Position numbers and translations under genes: made by a program | DNA from: Sphingobacteriaceae bacterium | GTDB taxonomy: Bacteria; Bacteroidota; Bacteroidia; B-17B0; Aurantibacillaceae | Direction: 5' to 3' | Length of the DNA stretch: 64,000 nt | Assembly: GCA_947453445.1 (NCBI GenBank) | Contig: CANGGP010000009.1 | Span: 1 to 64,000 of the forward strand | In this document: positions 18,453 to 27,496 of the stretch, piece after piece | Numbering within the stretch: the stretch's first letter is position 1 | How the letters are laid out: every line of letters starts with the position of its first letter | The notes under the pieces: generated by a model | Databases searched by the model: none | What the model saw: the letters and a program-made list of their open reading frames with translations, nothing else | What the model was told of the DNA's origin: nothing

Positions 18453-19472
18453 ATGAAAAAACTACTTTTATTAATGACCGGACTAACGGTTCTCAACTAT
18501 GGAGCCTTCGCTCAAAAAAAAGTAAAACAAACACTTAGTAAAATGGATAAAGAGTTCTTAAGTAAACAAGCAGATGGCATGTACGCCAAATTTGAAACCA
18601 ACCGCGGCGATATTTACACCGTTTTGGAATTTAAAAAAACACCAATGACAGTAGGTAACTTCGTAGGCTTGGCTGAAGGAAAAATTAAAAATACAGCCAA
18701 AGCCGAAGGTGTACCTTATTACGATGGTTTAAAATTTCACCGCGTGATCCCTAATTTTATGATTCAAGGTGGTTGCCCGCTAGGCACAGGCACAGGCGAT
18801 CCGGGTTACAAATTTCAAGATGAAATCGACACAAGTTTAAAACACACTGGTCCGGGTGTATTAAGTATGGCCAACGCCGGCCCAGGTACTAACGGTTCGC
18901 AGTTTTTTATCACCCATGTGGCAACACCTTGGTTAGACGGTAAGCACACCGTGTTTGGCCATGTGATTGTTGGTCAAGAAGTGGTAAATCAAATTGCAGG
19001 TGACGACACCATTCGTAAAGTGGTTATTTTGCGCAAAGGAAAAGAAGCCGAAGCCTTTAATGCACCGGTTGTATTTGAAAGCGAAACAAAAGGTTTTGAA
19101 GCGAAAAAGCAAGCCAAAATTGACGCCATGTTTGCAGGTGCAAAAACAACAGCCAGCGGTTTGCGTTATACAGTGCAACAAGAAGGTACTGGCAAATCAC
19201 CTAAAGCCACCGATACAGTAAAAGTACACTATACCGGTAAATTTTTAGACGGCAAAATTTTTGATAGCAGCGTTCAACGCGGTCAACCAATTGAATTCCC
19301 GTTAAATCAAGTTATTCCGGGTTGGACAGAAGGTTTGCAATTAATGAAAGAAGGTGCTAAATACACTTTTTACATCCCTTACAAATTGGGCTACGGCGAA
19401 CAAGGTTATCCGGGTGCCATTCCACCAAAAAGCGATTTAATTTTTGAAGTTGAATTGATTAAGGTAAAATAA
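18453..19472 (+). CDS. Secreted dual-family immunophilin: cyclophilin fused to FKBP
   Basis: A 339-residue exported protein with signal peptide [20 protein letters not shown]. Residues about 45-205 are a cyclophilin domain ([53 protein letters not shown]), with the catalytic Arg in FHRVIP. Residues about 225-339 are a complete FKBP domain ([59 protein letters not shown]). Both isomerase families thus occur in one chain, a rare architecture reported in some Bacteroidota, spirochaetes and apicomplexans. It is the third foldase in a row, 40 nt after the previous gene, and is followed by a strong terminator. It is likely periplasmic. Confidence 0.93.
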   Translation: MKKLLLLMTGLTVLNYGAFAQKKVKQTLSKMDKEFLSKQADGMYAKFETNRGDIYTVLEFKKTPMTVGNFVGLAEGKIKNTAKAEGVPYYDGLKFHRVIPNFMIQGGCPLGTGTGDPGYKFQDEIDTSLKHTGPGVLSMANAGPGTNGSQFFITHVATPWLDGKHTVFGHVIVGQEVVNQIAGDDTIRKVVILRKGKEAEAFNAPVVFESETKGFEAKKQAKIDAMFAGAKTTASGLRYTVQQEGTGKSPKATDTVKVHYTGKFLDGKIFDSSVQRGQPIEFPLNQVIPGWTEGLQLMKEGAKYTFYIPYKLGYGEQGYPGAIPPKSDLIFEVELIKVK

Positions 19473-19492
19473 TCGTAATGTTTTAAAATTTC

Positions 19493-19528
19493 AAATCCCT
19501 GATGTACCAACATCGGGGATTTTTTTTT
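19493..19528 (+). terminator. Intrinsic terminator after the foldase cluster
   Basis: AAATCCCTGATGT pairs with ACATCGGGGATTT (one wobble) over a 4-nt loop and is followed by a T9 run. Confidence 0.9.
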
Positions 19529-19588
19529 GTCATCAAAAGGATATTTAATAAATTGCTGAAAATAAAGTCTCACCGGTAAAATAAACCC

Positions 19589-21310
19589 ATGAAAAAAATC
19601 ATTGCGCTAAGCTTTTTTGTTGTTTGTGTTCTTTTGGGCAAAGCACAAAGTCTTGAAATTAATTGGTCAGAAAAACTCATTTACGACAATAAAATAGATG
19701 GTTTTTTCGATACTTTTTTAGGCGAAAACGATAGTTACATCTATGCTAAATTTAGCAATTTAACCACCCGATCAAAAAAGCGAAATAAAAAAGTAAAGTT
19801 GCTGGTATTCGACAAAAAAACCATGCGCAAGGTTGCAGAGTCGAGGTTAAAAGGATATGAAAAAGATAAGGAGAAGAAGGGTTTAGATTATTACTGCACT
19901 TTTGTATTTAAAAAGGTTGTGTATGTCATTTGGGAAAAGGAGACGAAAAAGAAAAACGAATATTTTGCTGAATCTTTTAGTGATCGGTTAGACCCTAATA
20001 AAGGACTCACCAAAATTTATGAGTATGTTGAAGAAAAAGGCAAATATGATAATGTGGTGTTTTTTGGAAATAGTGAAGCAAACAAAGTAATTATTTTAAA
20101 AGAATTCGGCATTACCAAAGACGATGAAAATTTAAAAATCGAATACAAAATACTGAATGCCGATTTAAGCTTCAGCAACAGTCGCCAGGTTACTTTTCCA
20201 ATCCAGTTTTCAAAGAAAAGGCGTGGTTTGTTTTCATCAAATTCAGGTTTAAAATTAAATTATGAGATGGGCAACGATGGCTTTTTGTATGTAAGGGATT
20301 ATGTTAAAATGGATGAGGATGAAAAGAAAGAGTTGAAAAAGCATGAATCCTCGGTATATGTTTATTTCGCGCAGGTAAACACCGATAAAGGAACCATTAG
20401 AGATTATAAGGTGAAATATGATGATAAGAATACTTTTAATGTAAGCTATATTCTCGACAAAGGAAAAGTTAAATTGTATGGTTTTTTCTGTGATTTAAAC
20501 AAGGATGTTAAAGGCAATGATACACACGGTATTTTTTATGTATGCATCAACAACTTTAATTTTAAAACCGAAACAACACATTTTGAATATTTCGACAAAA
20601 GTTTTTTGGATCAACTTTATGCCAAGGATCAAAAAGATCGCAAAGGCACAGGATCGCTTAAAAGTAAAAAAGCAAAAGAATCTGATCGAACCAGTATTGA
20701 TGATCGATACGAAATCGAACAAACCGTATCGGATGGAACAAACCTAATCTTGTTTTGTTCAATGATGCAAAACTACTCAACAACCACCTGCGATTCGAAA
20801 GGATATTGTACCACCAGTTATTATTGTAAGAAAAAAAATGTTACGGTTTTTAAATTAAACCAAGACGGGAAATTTATTTGGGCAAAAAACTTGGATCGCG
20901 AAATAACTTATCCCTTTTGGGATGCATATGATGTTAGGGTGATACGCACAAAAAACAGTTATTTTGTTTTGTACGGTTCAAGCAAAGAATTAAACGGAAA
21001 AAGAAAAAAGTTGCGTTCGATTTTAAACGGCAACATCAGTTACGCTGTATTTTCGGCATTTGATGGCAATTATAAATTGGCTGAATATGTAGTCAATAAA
21101 AAAGGCACCAAAAGACGTGATAAAAGGTTAATTTTTACCACCAACCTCTTGCCATTCGACAACAAAATATTGGCGCAAACGGCCAGGGTGAGAAGAAAAC
21201 CGGCAGTGTTTATTTCACTTTTGGTTCCGCCGCTTTATTATTTTCTGCAATTTAATCCTAACCTCATGAAGGGTAAAGGCTTCTTGGCCACCATCACCGC
21301 CAAGGATTAA
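19589..21310 (+). CDS. Large secreted protein of unknown function
   Basis: A 573-residue protein with a clear signal peptide (MKKIIALSFFVVCVLLGKAQ). I recognise no domain. The mature part is very Lys/Asp/Tyr-rich and alternates short beta-strand-like segments (VFFGNSEANKVIILKEFGI, FVLYGSSKELNGKRKKLRS), which may indicate a propeller-like or other all-beta fold (inference). A cluster of Cys residues near 395-415 (ILFCSMMQNYSTTTCDSKGY and CTTSYYCKKK) could bind metal or form disulfides. There is no C-terminal type IX sorting signature that I can see. It stands alone between the foldase terminator and the convergent M1 peptidase gene. Confidence 0.6.
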   Translation: MKKIIALSFFVVCVLLGKAQSLEINWSEKLIYDNKIDGFFDTFLGENDSYIYAKFSNLTTRSKKRNKKVKLLVFDKKTMRKVAESRLKGYEKDKEKKGLDYYCTFVFKKVVYVIWEKETKKKNEYFAESFSDRLDPNKGLTKIYEYVEEKGKYDNVVFFGNSEANKVIILKEFGITKDDENLKIEYKILNADLSFSNSRQVTFPIQFSKKRRGLFSSNSGLKLNYEMGNDGFLYVRDYVKMDEDEKKELKKHESSVYVYFAQVNTDKGTIRDYKVKYDDKNTFNVSYILDKGKVKLYGFFCDLNKDVKGNDTHGIFYVCINNFNFKTETTHFEYFDKSFLDQLYAKDQKDRKGTGSLKSKKAKESDRTSIDDRYEIEQTVSDGTNLILFCSMMQNYSTTTCDSKGYCTTSYYCKKKNVTVFKLNQDGKFIWAKNLDREITYPFWDAYDVRVIRTKNSYFVLYGSSKELNGKRKKLRSILNGNISYAVFSAFDGNYKLAEYVVNKKGTKRRDKRLIFTTNLLPFDNKILAQTARVRRKPAVFISLLVPPLYYFLQFNPNLMKGKGFLATITAKD

Positions 21311-21362
21311 AACTTTAATTAAAATCACAAAAACAATTATTGTAAAAGCTTTAAGGGCTTTA

Positions 21363-24300
21363 CTAAAACGCTTTGTTCACCCCAATCATCCAACGAAACT
21401 GAAAATAATTGGTTTCGGCATAAGGCAATCGGTTAATGAATAAAGGCATATCTACGCGAACCGTTAGTGGTTTAATGTTGTACAATTTACCCCAACGCAC
21501 AATCGCGATGGTTGTACCCAAACCTGCATCGGCCATTAAATCGCTCATCACAGTGGCCTTGCCGGGTGTATTGGTATTAATGCTACCGGCATCGGCAAAT
21601 AAGTAAGGCTGAATTTTTAAACTGTTTTTAAGGAACTTCGGATTCAATTTTTGAAACAAACGGCCAAACTCTAATTCTGCATTCACCGAAAAACCAGTAG
21701 TGCCTTTGTAATTGTAAGCATAACTGCCATCGGCATTACGTACCGCCAATAAATAGCCTGAAAAACCTCTTAAATTTAAACCGCCACCTGCGGTGAAGTG
21801 GTTGGTTGTAACGCCAAATCCGCCCCAATCATAAGGCACAAAACCCGTTGAACGTGTGTATTTATTGTTCATCAAGTCTTCATTGTTGGCACCTGCCGCA
21901 AACAACATCGATTCGCTCGGTAACTTTGTGCCAAAACCCAGCTGACCGAATACACGTGTACTCAAAGTGAGTTTGCCCAAATTGTGTTTGTTTAAATGTG
22001 TAAAGGTAGCAGCTGAAAAATCGTAATCGTTGGTGAAAGCAGCAGCCCTTAAGTTTAATCCCAATGAACCTGCATCTTTTCTTAATGTGTATTTGTGCTC
22101 AATGCCAATGTGAATGGCCGAGTTTAATTTTTTTAAACCCCATTCCAATGGATACAACAAATACGTTAAATCAGAATTGATATCACGCAACATGGCTTTT
22201 ACATGGCTGTAAATTCTTGTTCTGTCGTTGTTTAATTTCCGCTCCATACCAAGTGTGCCCGATTCTAGACCATCCAAAGATTTGAAATTAAAATACACAT
22301 TCGATTTTTTAATATACCTGTTTAATGATGTTTTATAATCGAATTGAAACGATAAAATATTGGCATTGCGTGTTGATGTAAATGGCCCCAAATAGCTGCC
22401 CTGGGCAATGTCGCTTCTAAACCAAAGTCCCATTTCAAAAACATGTTTGCTGTTTAAGTAATCGCCACTCAACACCACGCCATATTTAATGCCGTCGAAA
22501 CCATTGTACCAAAAAGAAGGTCGTACACGCATATCGTATCTTTTCCAATCTGCCGGATTGTAAACATGTGAGTCAAAACGCAAGCCCACACGCTCACTAG
22601 TGGTATTGTTGGTCATGTCGATATCCGCCATGCGATGCGAAGGATCGATGATTACATTTTTAATGGGCACCCCAATGTTTAAGGTGGCTGTATAAGTGGT
22701 TTTTAATTTTGGTCCCCAGCCAATCCAACGCGGTAAGGTGGTGGCCGTTGATGGTTTAATAAACCAGGTATTCGGAATATAATACAAACGGGCCGAATCA
22801 TTTTTGTCGACCACCGCAAAATCAATTGGCATTTGCATGCTGCCCTTGCGTTTAAAAGTAATTTCGTACACATTGTTTTTTTTGTGTTTCACCCGCGATA
22901 TTTTGTAATCAATGGTCTTGCTTGTTTCGAGCCACTGATCAAAAAACCAATTTAAATCAACGCCTGTGTACTGAATAATGCTGTTTCTAAAATCTTCAGG
23001 ATAAGGATGACAAAATTTCCATTGCTCAAAATAATGTTGCATGGCTTTGTCAAACAAGGCGCGACCCAATACGTACTCCAAGTTTTTTAACATGGCGGCC
23101 ATTTTAATGTAGGATTGTCCGTAACCGCCACCGTGTCGAATGCCACCGTTAAAATCATCGGCATGTGTGTTTAATTGTACTTCTTCATTGTTTGTCACAA
23201 CACGGTTGTAAAACGAATTATAAATTTCATCGTCAATCACACGACTGGGTTCTGTAAACCGTTGCATGTATTTGCCTTTTACGGGATTTTCAACAACAAT
23301 GGGACCGTCGATGTATTGATAAGTATCGGCCGTGTAAAATTGGGTGAAGCCTTCATCCATATAAGCGCGGTAAGTTTCATTACTGCCCAACATGCCTTGA
23401 AACCAATTGTGTGTCATTTCATGCACAAACAAACTGCGGTAATCGGGATCAAAGCCGCCACACAAAGTCAGCATCGGATATTCCATGCCATCTTGTGCAT
23501 CGGCCACCACCATTTTTGGGTGATGGTAAGGACCAATGTTATTCGAATTGGTTTCTAAAACTTTGGCAATATATTGTGAAGCGTTGTACCAGCCGGCCGC
23601 ATGTGATTCTTGTACCAAAGCAATGCAGCGCACACCTTGCCAGTTTGTTTCACCAATGCGGTAATTGGGGTCGGTGGTTAAGGCAAAATCATGCACATTA
23701 ATGGCCGCGTATTTCCAAGTTTTTTTTGTGCCGTCTCTTTTAATAATGTCTGTTGGCGGTGAATTAAAAGGTTTTTTTAAAAAGTTCGAAATGTCTAATT
23801 TTTTTCTCAGTGTGTCGGGCATCACTTCTTTTTCGTTTAAAAGTGTACCGGTGCCTTCGGTGATATAATTGTTTGGAAGCGTTAATTCAACATGGTATGA
23901 GCCAAAGTCGCCATAAAATTCATGGTCCATGTGCTGATCGGTGCACCACACAAATTTTTGATCAATCACTGCTATGCGCGGATACCAATGCACAATGTCG
24001 TAATGTTTTTTGCCATATGAATTAAACATTTTCATGCGGTTGCGAATGGTTTCTTTATCGAAATAGGTACTGAAATTAATTTTAAAAGTCACCGATTCAC
24101 CCGGTTTTACAGCTATGTTGAGGTTAACACGTAAAATGGTATTGTCGAGTTCGGTATCTAAATTCACCCCATTGCTTTGAATGGCATTCACTTGGGTACC
24201 CAAATTTTGTTTACGGTATTTGCCGTAATTTAATGTGTAATGGTTGTTGCGGTATAAATCGGAGAGGTACGAATCTTTGGTTTGTGCGTTGTTGTACAAA

Positions 24301-24584
24301 TGAAAATAAACATGCGATAGGGTATAAGGCGAATTGTTCCAATAGGTAAGTTCTTCATCGCCGGTAATCACATCGGTACTGTCGTTTAGTTCAGCTTTAA
24401 TGTTATAATGCACATCTTGTTGCCAATAAGCCGCGTTTGGTTTGCGGTTTTTCCAGTACATTGGGTTTGTGGCGGTGCGGTAGTCGAAATATTCGGTTTG
24501 GGCTTTTATTTCAGTGAATAAAATAGCGAGTAATGAAAGAACGAGGAGTGGATATTTTCGGTGGTTGGTGTGCAAGGGCTTCAT
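21363..24584 (-). CDS. M1 family metallopeptidase with C-terminal outer-membrane barrel-like region
   Basis: A 1073-residue exported protein with signal peptide near residues 12-28. Residues about 50-650 are an aminopeptidase N-type M1 peptidase: the exopeptidase motif appears as DGMEYP (about 365-370), the zinc site is HEMTH (388-392) and the third ligand Glu is at about 411 in MDEGFTQFY. The following 400 residues are not peptidase. They show alternating strands and an Omp85-like signature, GGGLNLRGFSGY (about 934-945), then PYLFADAGS, and end in a terminal Phe (WMIGVNKAF), as outer-membrane barrels do. I read it as a surface or periplasmic protease tethered to its own barrel. The catalytic call is firm; the barrel is inferred. 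Roughly 1000-residue length is well above a plain M1 enzyme. Confidence 0.88.
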   Translation of the reverse strand: MKPLHTNHRKYPLLVLSLLAILFTEIKAQTEYFDYRTATNPMYWKNRKPNAAYWQQDVHYNIKAELNDSTDVITGDEELTYWNNSPYTLSHVYFHLYNNAQTKDSYLSDLYRNNHYTLNYGKYRKQNLGTQVNAIQSNGVNLDTELDNTILRVNLNIAVKPGESVTFKINFSTYFDKETIRNRMKMFNSYGKKHYDIVHWYPRIAVIDQKFVWCTDQHMDHEFYGDFGSYHVELTLPNNYITEGTGTLLNEKEVMPDTLRKKLDISNFLKKPFNSPPTDIIKRDGTKKTWKYAAINVHDFALTTDPNYRIGETNWQGVRCIALVQESHAAGWYNASQYIAKVLETNSNNIGPYHHPKMVVADAQDGMEYPMLTLCGGFDPDYRSLFVHEMTHNWFQGMLGSNETYRAYMDEGFTQFYTADTYQYIDGPIVVENPVKGKYMQRFTEPSRVIDDEIYNSFYNRVVTNNEEVQLNTHADDFNGGIRHGGGYGQSYIKMAAMLKNLEYVLGRALFDKAMQHYFEQWKFCHPYPEDFRNSIIQYTGVDLNWFFDQWLETSKTIDYKISRVKHKKNNVYEITFKRKGSMQMPIDFAVVDKNDSARLYYIPNTWFIKPSTATTLPRWIGWGPKLKTTYTATLNIGVPIKNVIIDPSHRMADIDMTNNTTSERVGLRFDSHVYNPADWKRYDMRVRPSFWYNGFDGIKYGVVLSGDYLNSKHVFEMGLWFRSDIAQGSYLGPFTSTRNANILSFQFDYKTSLNRYIKKSNVYFNFKSLDGLESGTLGMERKLNNDRTRIYSHVKAMLRDINSDLTYLLYPLEWGLKKLNSAIHIGIEHKYTLRKDAGSLGLNLRAAAFTNDYDFSAATFTHLNKHNLGKLTLSTRVFGQLGFGTKLPSESMLFAAGANNEDLMNNKYTRSTGFVPYDWGGFGVTTNHFTAGGGLNLRGFSGYLLAVRNADGSYAYNYKGTTGFSVNAELEFGRLFQKLNPKFLKNSLKIQPYLFADAGSINTNTPGKATVMSDLMADAGLGTTIAIVRWGKLYNIKPLTVRVDMPLFINRLPYAETNYFQFRWMIGVNKAF

Positions 24585-24664
24585 TAATTAAATATTTAGC
24601 ATAAATATACGTAGAGAATTAGGATTGATAAAGATGTGTTTTTTTGTGATTAATTAATGTATTA
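24585..24664. other. Start of a 588-bp gene-free region
   Basis: The gap from 24585 to 25172 has no supportable gene. Its first 80 nt are AT-rich and would hold the promoter of the - strand peptidase; the rest is two modular repeats, a 75-nt AT-rich centre (24830-24903) and the rpsF promoter. Confidence 0.6.
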
Positions 24665-24830
24665 TTTGGGCGCCTCCGTGAAGCAGAAAAAACATCAATT
24701 TTTCTCGAAGTTTTTCTGCTTCACGGCCGGGCTTTTCGCTTCAAGTCCTCGCACCTGCGCTATCGCTTCGGTGCTGTGGGCTTTCCGCTGCAATCCCTGG
24801 CGCGGAGATCCGGTTCAAAGCACTTATTCA
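24665..24830 (+). repeat. Modular hairpin repeat, copy 1
   Basis: This copy begins TTTGGGCG, then a 16-bp perfect stem (24676-24691 with 24711-24726, CCGTGAAGCAGAAAAA and its complement), then the constant box CCGGGCTTTTCGCTTCAAGT, a second hairpin (GCACC...GGTGC) and a second constant box TGTGGGCTTTCCGCTGCAAT. It is inverted relative to copy 2, the two separated by about 75 bp. It has no plausible protein. Confidence 0.85.
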
Positions 24831-24902
24831 GGTAAAATTAATCTAGATTTCAAAGCTAATTCATTCAAAAATTTAAGTGATACAGAATCACATCGAATTT
24901 AA

Positions 24903-25052
24903 AGGACACTAACTGCGTTAGGGATTGTAGCGAAAAGCCCACAGCTGCGAGGCTATGCTCGCAGCGAGGACTTGTAGCGGAAAGCCCGACCCCTGAAGCG
25001 AAAAATGCCGAATGTTTTCGAGGTTTTTCGCTTCAGGGGTAACGCCCAAATA
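24903..25052 (-). repeat. Modular hairpin repeat, copy 2
   Basis: Read on the + strand it holds GATTGTAGCGAAAAGCCCAC, the 8-bp stem GCTGCGAG/CTCGCAGC (loop GCTATG), GAGGACTTGTAGCGGAAAGC, then a 17-bp perfect stem (24989-25005 with 25024-25040) and ends CGCCCAAAT. The constant boxes match copies 1, 3 and 4; the long stem has a different sequence in each copy. It lies about 70 nt upstream of the rpsF promoter. Confidence 0.85.
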
Positions 25053-25119
25053 TTTCCTTTCATGAAACTGGCCAAAAACACTTAAAACCCAATGATTTTC
25101 AACAAAATGCAGATTCTTT

Positions 25120-25150
25120 TTTGGGAGTTTTAATAAAAGTAGTATATTTG
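25120..25150 (+). promoter_or_regulatory. Promoter of rpsF-rpsR-rplI
   Basis: TTTG (25120-25123), a 19-nt spacer, and TATATTTG (25143-25150) match the Bacteroidota consensus exactly. The spacer shares GGAGTTTTAATAA with the rpmB promoter at 39259. Confidence 0.8.
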
Positions 25151-25172
25151 CAGCCCTATTTAAAAATAAACA

Positions 25173-25547
25173 ATGGAAAAACGCTATGAGACGGTCTTCA
25201 TTTTAACTCCCGTTTTGTCTGATGATCAGGCAAAGGAGGCCGCAAAAAAAATTAAAAAAACCATCACCGATTTAGGAGGTAAAATCGTGAATGAAGAGCA
25301 TTGGGGCCTAAGAAAATTGGCTTACCCAATTCAAAAGAAAACAACAGGTTTTTATCACCTATTAGAATTTGCCGGTAGCGGCGAAGAAATTGTAGGCAAC
25401 CTGGAATTAACTTTTAAACGCGATGAACGCATTCTTCGTTTCTTAACTGTTGCATTAGACAAGCACGCTGCGGCATATGCCGATAAACGCAAAGGTTTAG
25501 TGTCGGAAGGCAAAACAAAGAAAAAAGAAACTGCAAGCACCAACTAA
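25173..25547 (+). CDS. rpsF: 30S ribosomal protein S6
   Basis: A 124-residue S6, which pairs with S18 on the 30S platform. The N-terminus [19 protein letters not shown] and the central [20 protein letters not shown] are canonical. The C-terminus has a basic extension ([16 protein letters not shown]), common in Bacteroidota. It is the first gene of rpsF-rpsR-rplI, a conserved operon; 12 nt separate it from rpsR. Confidence 0.97.
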   Translation: MEKRYETVFILTPVLSDDQAKEAAKKIKKTITDLGGKIVNEEHWGLRKLAYPIQKKTTGFYHLLEFAGSGEEIVGNLELTFKRDERILRFLTVALDKHAAAYADKRKGLVSEGKTKKKETASTN

Positions 25548-25559
25548 AATTATTGAGTT

Positions 25560-25826
25560 ATGAGCACATCAAAAGACATTAGATATTTAAATCCTCCTAC
25601 AGCTGAGGCGAAAAAGAAAAAATACTGTCGTTTTCAAAAAAACGGTATTAAATACATCGATTACAAAGACCCTGATTTTTTATTGAAGTTTGTAAACGAA
25701 CAAGGTAAATTGTTACCACGTCGTTTAACCGGTACTTCTTTAAAATTTCAACGCAAGGTGGCGCAAGCCGTTAAACGTTCACGTCATTTGGCTTTAATGC
25801 CTTATGTAGCCGATTTAATGAAATAA
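25560..25826 (+). CDS. rpsR: 30S ribosomal protein S18
   Basis: An 88-residue S18 that binds S6 and 16S r[42 protein letters not shown] and [13 protein letters not shown] are diagnostic. Only one Cys is left of the zinc-type pattern, as in many homologues. It lies between rpsF and rplI in the usual order. Confidence 0.97.
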   Translation: MSTSKDIRYLNPPTAEAKKKKYCRFQKNGIKYIDYKDPDFLLKFVNEQGKLLPRRLTGTSLKFQRKVAQAVKRSRHLALMPYVADLMK

Positions 25827-25844
25827 TCAATTAAAGCAATTACA

Positions 25845-26291
25845 ATGGAAGTTATTTTAAAACAAGATATCAAAGGATTAGGCTTTAAAGACGACAAAGT
25901 AAAAGTAGCCAATGGTTACGGTCGTAATTTTTTATTGCCAAAGGGCATGGCAACTTTAGCAACTGAAAGTGCTAAAAAAATGCATGCTGAAATATTAAAG
26001 CAACGTGCTTTTAAAGAAGACAAATTGCGCAAAGAAGCAGCGATTAACGCTGAGAAATTAGCCGGCATGAGCATTAAAGTGGGTGCAAAAGCAGGTGAAA
26101 ATGGCAAAATTTTTGGTTCGGTTACAACCATTCAATTGGCAGAAGCTTTAAACAAAGCTGGTTATGCGGTTGAACGTAAAAACATCGAAATTACTGAAGA
26201 TGCCATTAAGCAATTGGGTACTTACAATGCAAAAGTGCGTTTGTTTAAAGAAGTATCGGCCAACATTTCGTTTGAAGTGGTAGCTGAATAA
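25845..26291 (+). CDS. rplI: 50S ribosomal protein L9
   Basis: A 148-residue L9. The N-terminal rRNA-binding domain (VILKQDIKGLGFKDDKVKVA, NGYGRNFLLPKGMA) is followed by the long connecting helix and the C-terminal domain (GAKAGENGKIFGSVTTIQLA). The length is complete. It ends the operon and is followed by a strong terminator. Confidence 0.97.
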   Translation: MEVILKQDIKGLGFKDDKVKVANGYGRNFLLPKGMATLATESAKKMHAEILKQRAFKEDKLRKEAAINAEKLAGMSIKVGAKAGENGKIFGSVTTIQLAEALNKAGYAVERKNIEITEDAIKQLGTYNAKVRLFKEVSANISFEVVAE

Positions 26292-26309
26292 TTTGAACGT
26301 TTTTTTATT

Positions 26310-26345
26310 AAAATCCTGTTGAGTCAATCAACAGGATTTTTTTTT
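26310..26345 (+). terminator. Intrinsic terminator of the rpsF operon
   Basis: AAAATCCTGTTGA and TCAACAGGATTTT form a 13-bp perfect stem with a 5-nt loop and a T-run. Confidence 0.92.
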
Positions 26346-26396
26346 GCTTTGACGCAACGAATTTTTTTATATTTTTACTTATCAATTTTATTAAAA

Positions 26397-27362
26397 ATGA
26401 AAAAAGTTTATTCCCTTTTGGTTTTGGTTGCCATTACGGCGCTATTCACCTTTACAGCCTGTAATAAGGATAAAAAGGCCTTTAGAAATGAAGATGGCTC
26501 AAGCACCGTCGACAACCGAACTGCACAGAGTGAGAATGATGCAGCGGTGAGTGATGTGAACGATGTATTGGGTAACCAAGGCGCTTTACGAGGCAAAGGT
26601 ACCGAGGCCAGTGGTACCACCGGCGTGTTGGGTAATATTTGCGGCATGAGTCTCGATACCACAGGCATGAAAGCAGGTTCGGTAAAATTAAATTACAACG
26701 GCACCACTTGCAACAACCGTACACGCACCGGCAGCATTGTGCTCAGCATTGTTGACTATGCGTTCGGAAAACGTTGGAAAACCAAAGGTGCCGTGTTGAA
26801 AGTTGAATTTCAAGCTTATAAAATTAAAAGGGCATCAGATGGTAAAAGCATTCAATTCGATGGCATTCAATACATCACTAACGAAAGCGGCGGCACTTGG
26901 TGGGAGTTGTTTTTCTTAAAAACACAAAGCACTTTGGTGCATAGCATTAGCAGCAGCAATTTAAATGCCACTTTTGAAGATGGTAAAACAGCCCTATACA
27001 ACATTAACCGACGCATTACCTATTCATATCCTTCAAACATTGTTACCTGCATGGCCGAAGGTATTGGAAGCAGCGATGGTTTGAGTAACCTCGAAAATTT
27101 TGGCAGCACCCGCGATGGTGATGCCTTTACCAGTCAGGTTTCAACACCAATTATTTGGAACCTTACTTGTGGTTCAGGAGCCCCTATTCAAGGTGAGGTA
27201 AATGTAAAGGTGGCCTCAAAAGCCTTTGAATTAAAATGTTTGTTTGGCGTTGATAACAGCGGTAATTCAGTTGCCGTTGCCCCAAATACTTGTGCTTACG
27301 GTTGGAAGTTGGAATGGACTTACAAGGGTGATACCAAAAAGAAAATCATTGGATATAATTAA
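26397..27362 (+). CDS. Lipoprotein of unknown function, second tandem family, copy 1
   Basis: A 321-residue lipoprotein: MKKVYSLLVLVAITALFTFT is followed by the lipid Cys at 22 (TACNKD). I chose ATG 26397; an upstream in-frame extension would overlap the rplI terminator. Recognisable internal pattern: ENDAAVSDVNDVLGNQGALR, a Cys in NICGMSLDTTGM, a second Cys in NGTTCNNRTRTGSIVLSIVD, then KWKTKGAVLKVEF-like strands, SGGTWWELFF, and near the C-terminus NTCAYGWKLEWTYKGD. The next gene is its paralogue with the same order of motifs. No named domain or function is known to me. A partial resemblance to the 9384/10697 pair in layout is noted. Confidence 0.75.
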   Translation: MKKVYSLLVLVAITALFTFTACNKDKKAFRNEDGSSTVDNRTAQSENDAAVSDVNDVLGNQGALRGKGTEASGTTGVLGNICGMSLDTTGMKAGSVKLNYNGTTCNNRTRTGSIVLSIVDYAFGKRWKTKGAVLKVEFQAYKIKRASDGKSIQFDGIQYITNESGGTWWELFFLKTQSTLVHSISSSNLNATFEDGKTALYNINRRITYSYPSNIVTCMAEGIGSSDGLSNLENFGSTRDGDAFTSQVSTPIIWNLTCGSGAPIQGEVNVKVASKAFELKCLFGVDNSGNSVAVAPNTCAYGWKLEWTYKGDTKKKIIGYN

Positions 27363-27376
27363 GTTTCACATTTTCA

Positions 27377-27414
27377 AAAAAACCTGTCGAATTACATTTG
27401 ACAGGTTTTTTTTT
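27377..27414 (+). terminator. Intrinsic terminator between the second lipoprotein pair
   Basis: AAAAAACCTGTC and GACAGGTTTTTT form a 12-bp stem with an 11-nt loop and a T-run. The terminator, its T-run and the following GC(C/T)TTGAC resemble the end of the terminator upstream of copy 1, so the duplicated unit may include it. Confidence 0.88.
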
Positions 27415-27496
27415 GCCTTGACTGCAGAACAAGATTAAAAATTTGTACAATTCGCTTAAATATTAATATATTTATTAATTGTTTAGGAATTTTTAC

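Noticed and set aside
24657-24902. 81-codon open frame in the rpsF upstream gap
   Set aside because: It coincides with the modular repeat and has no protein-like conservation.
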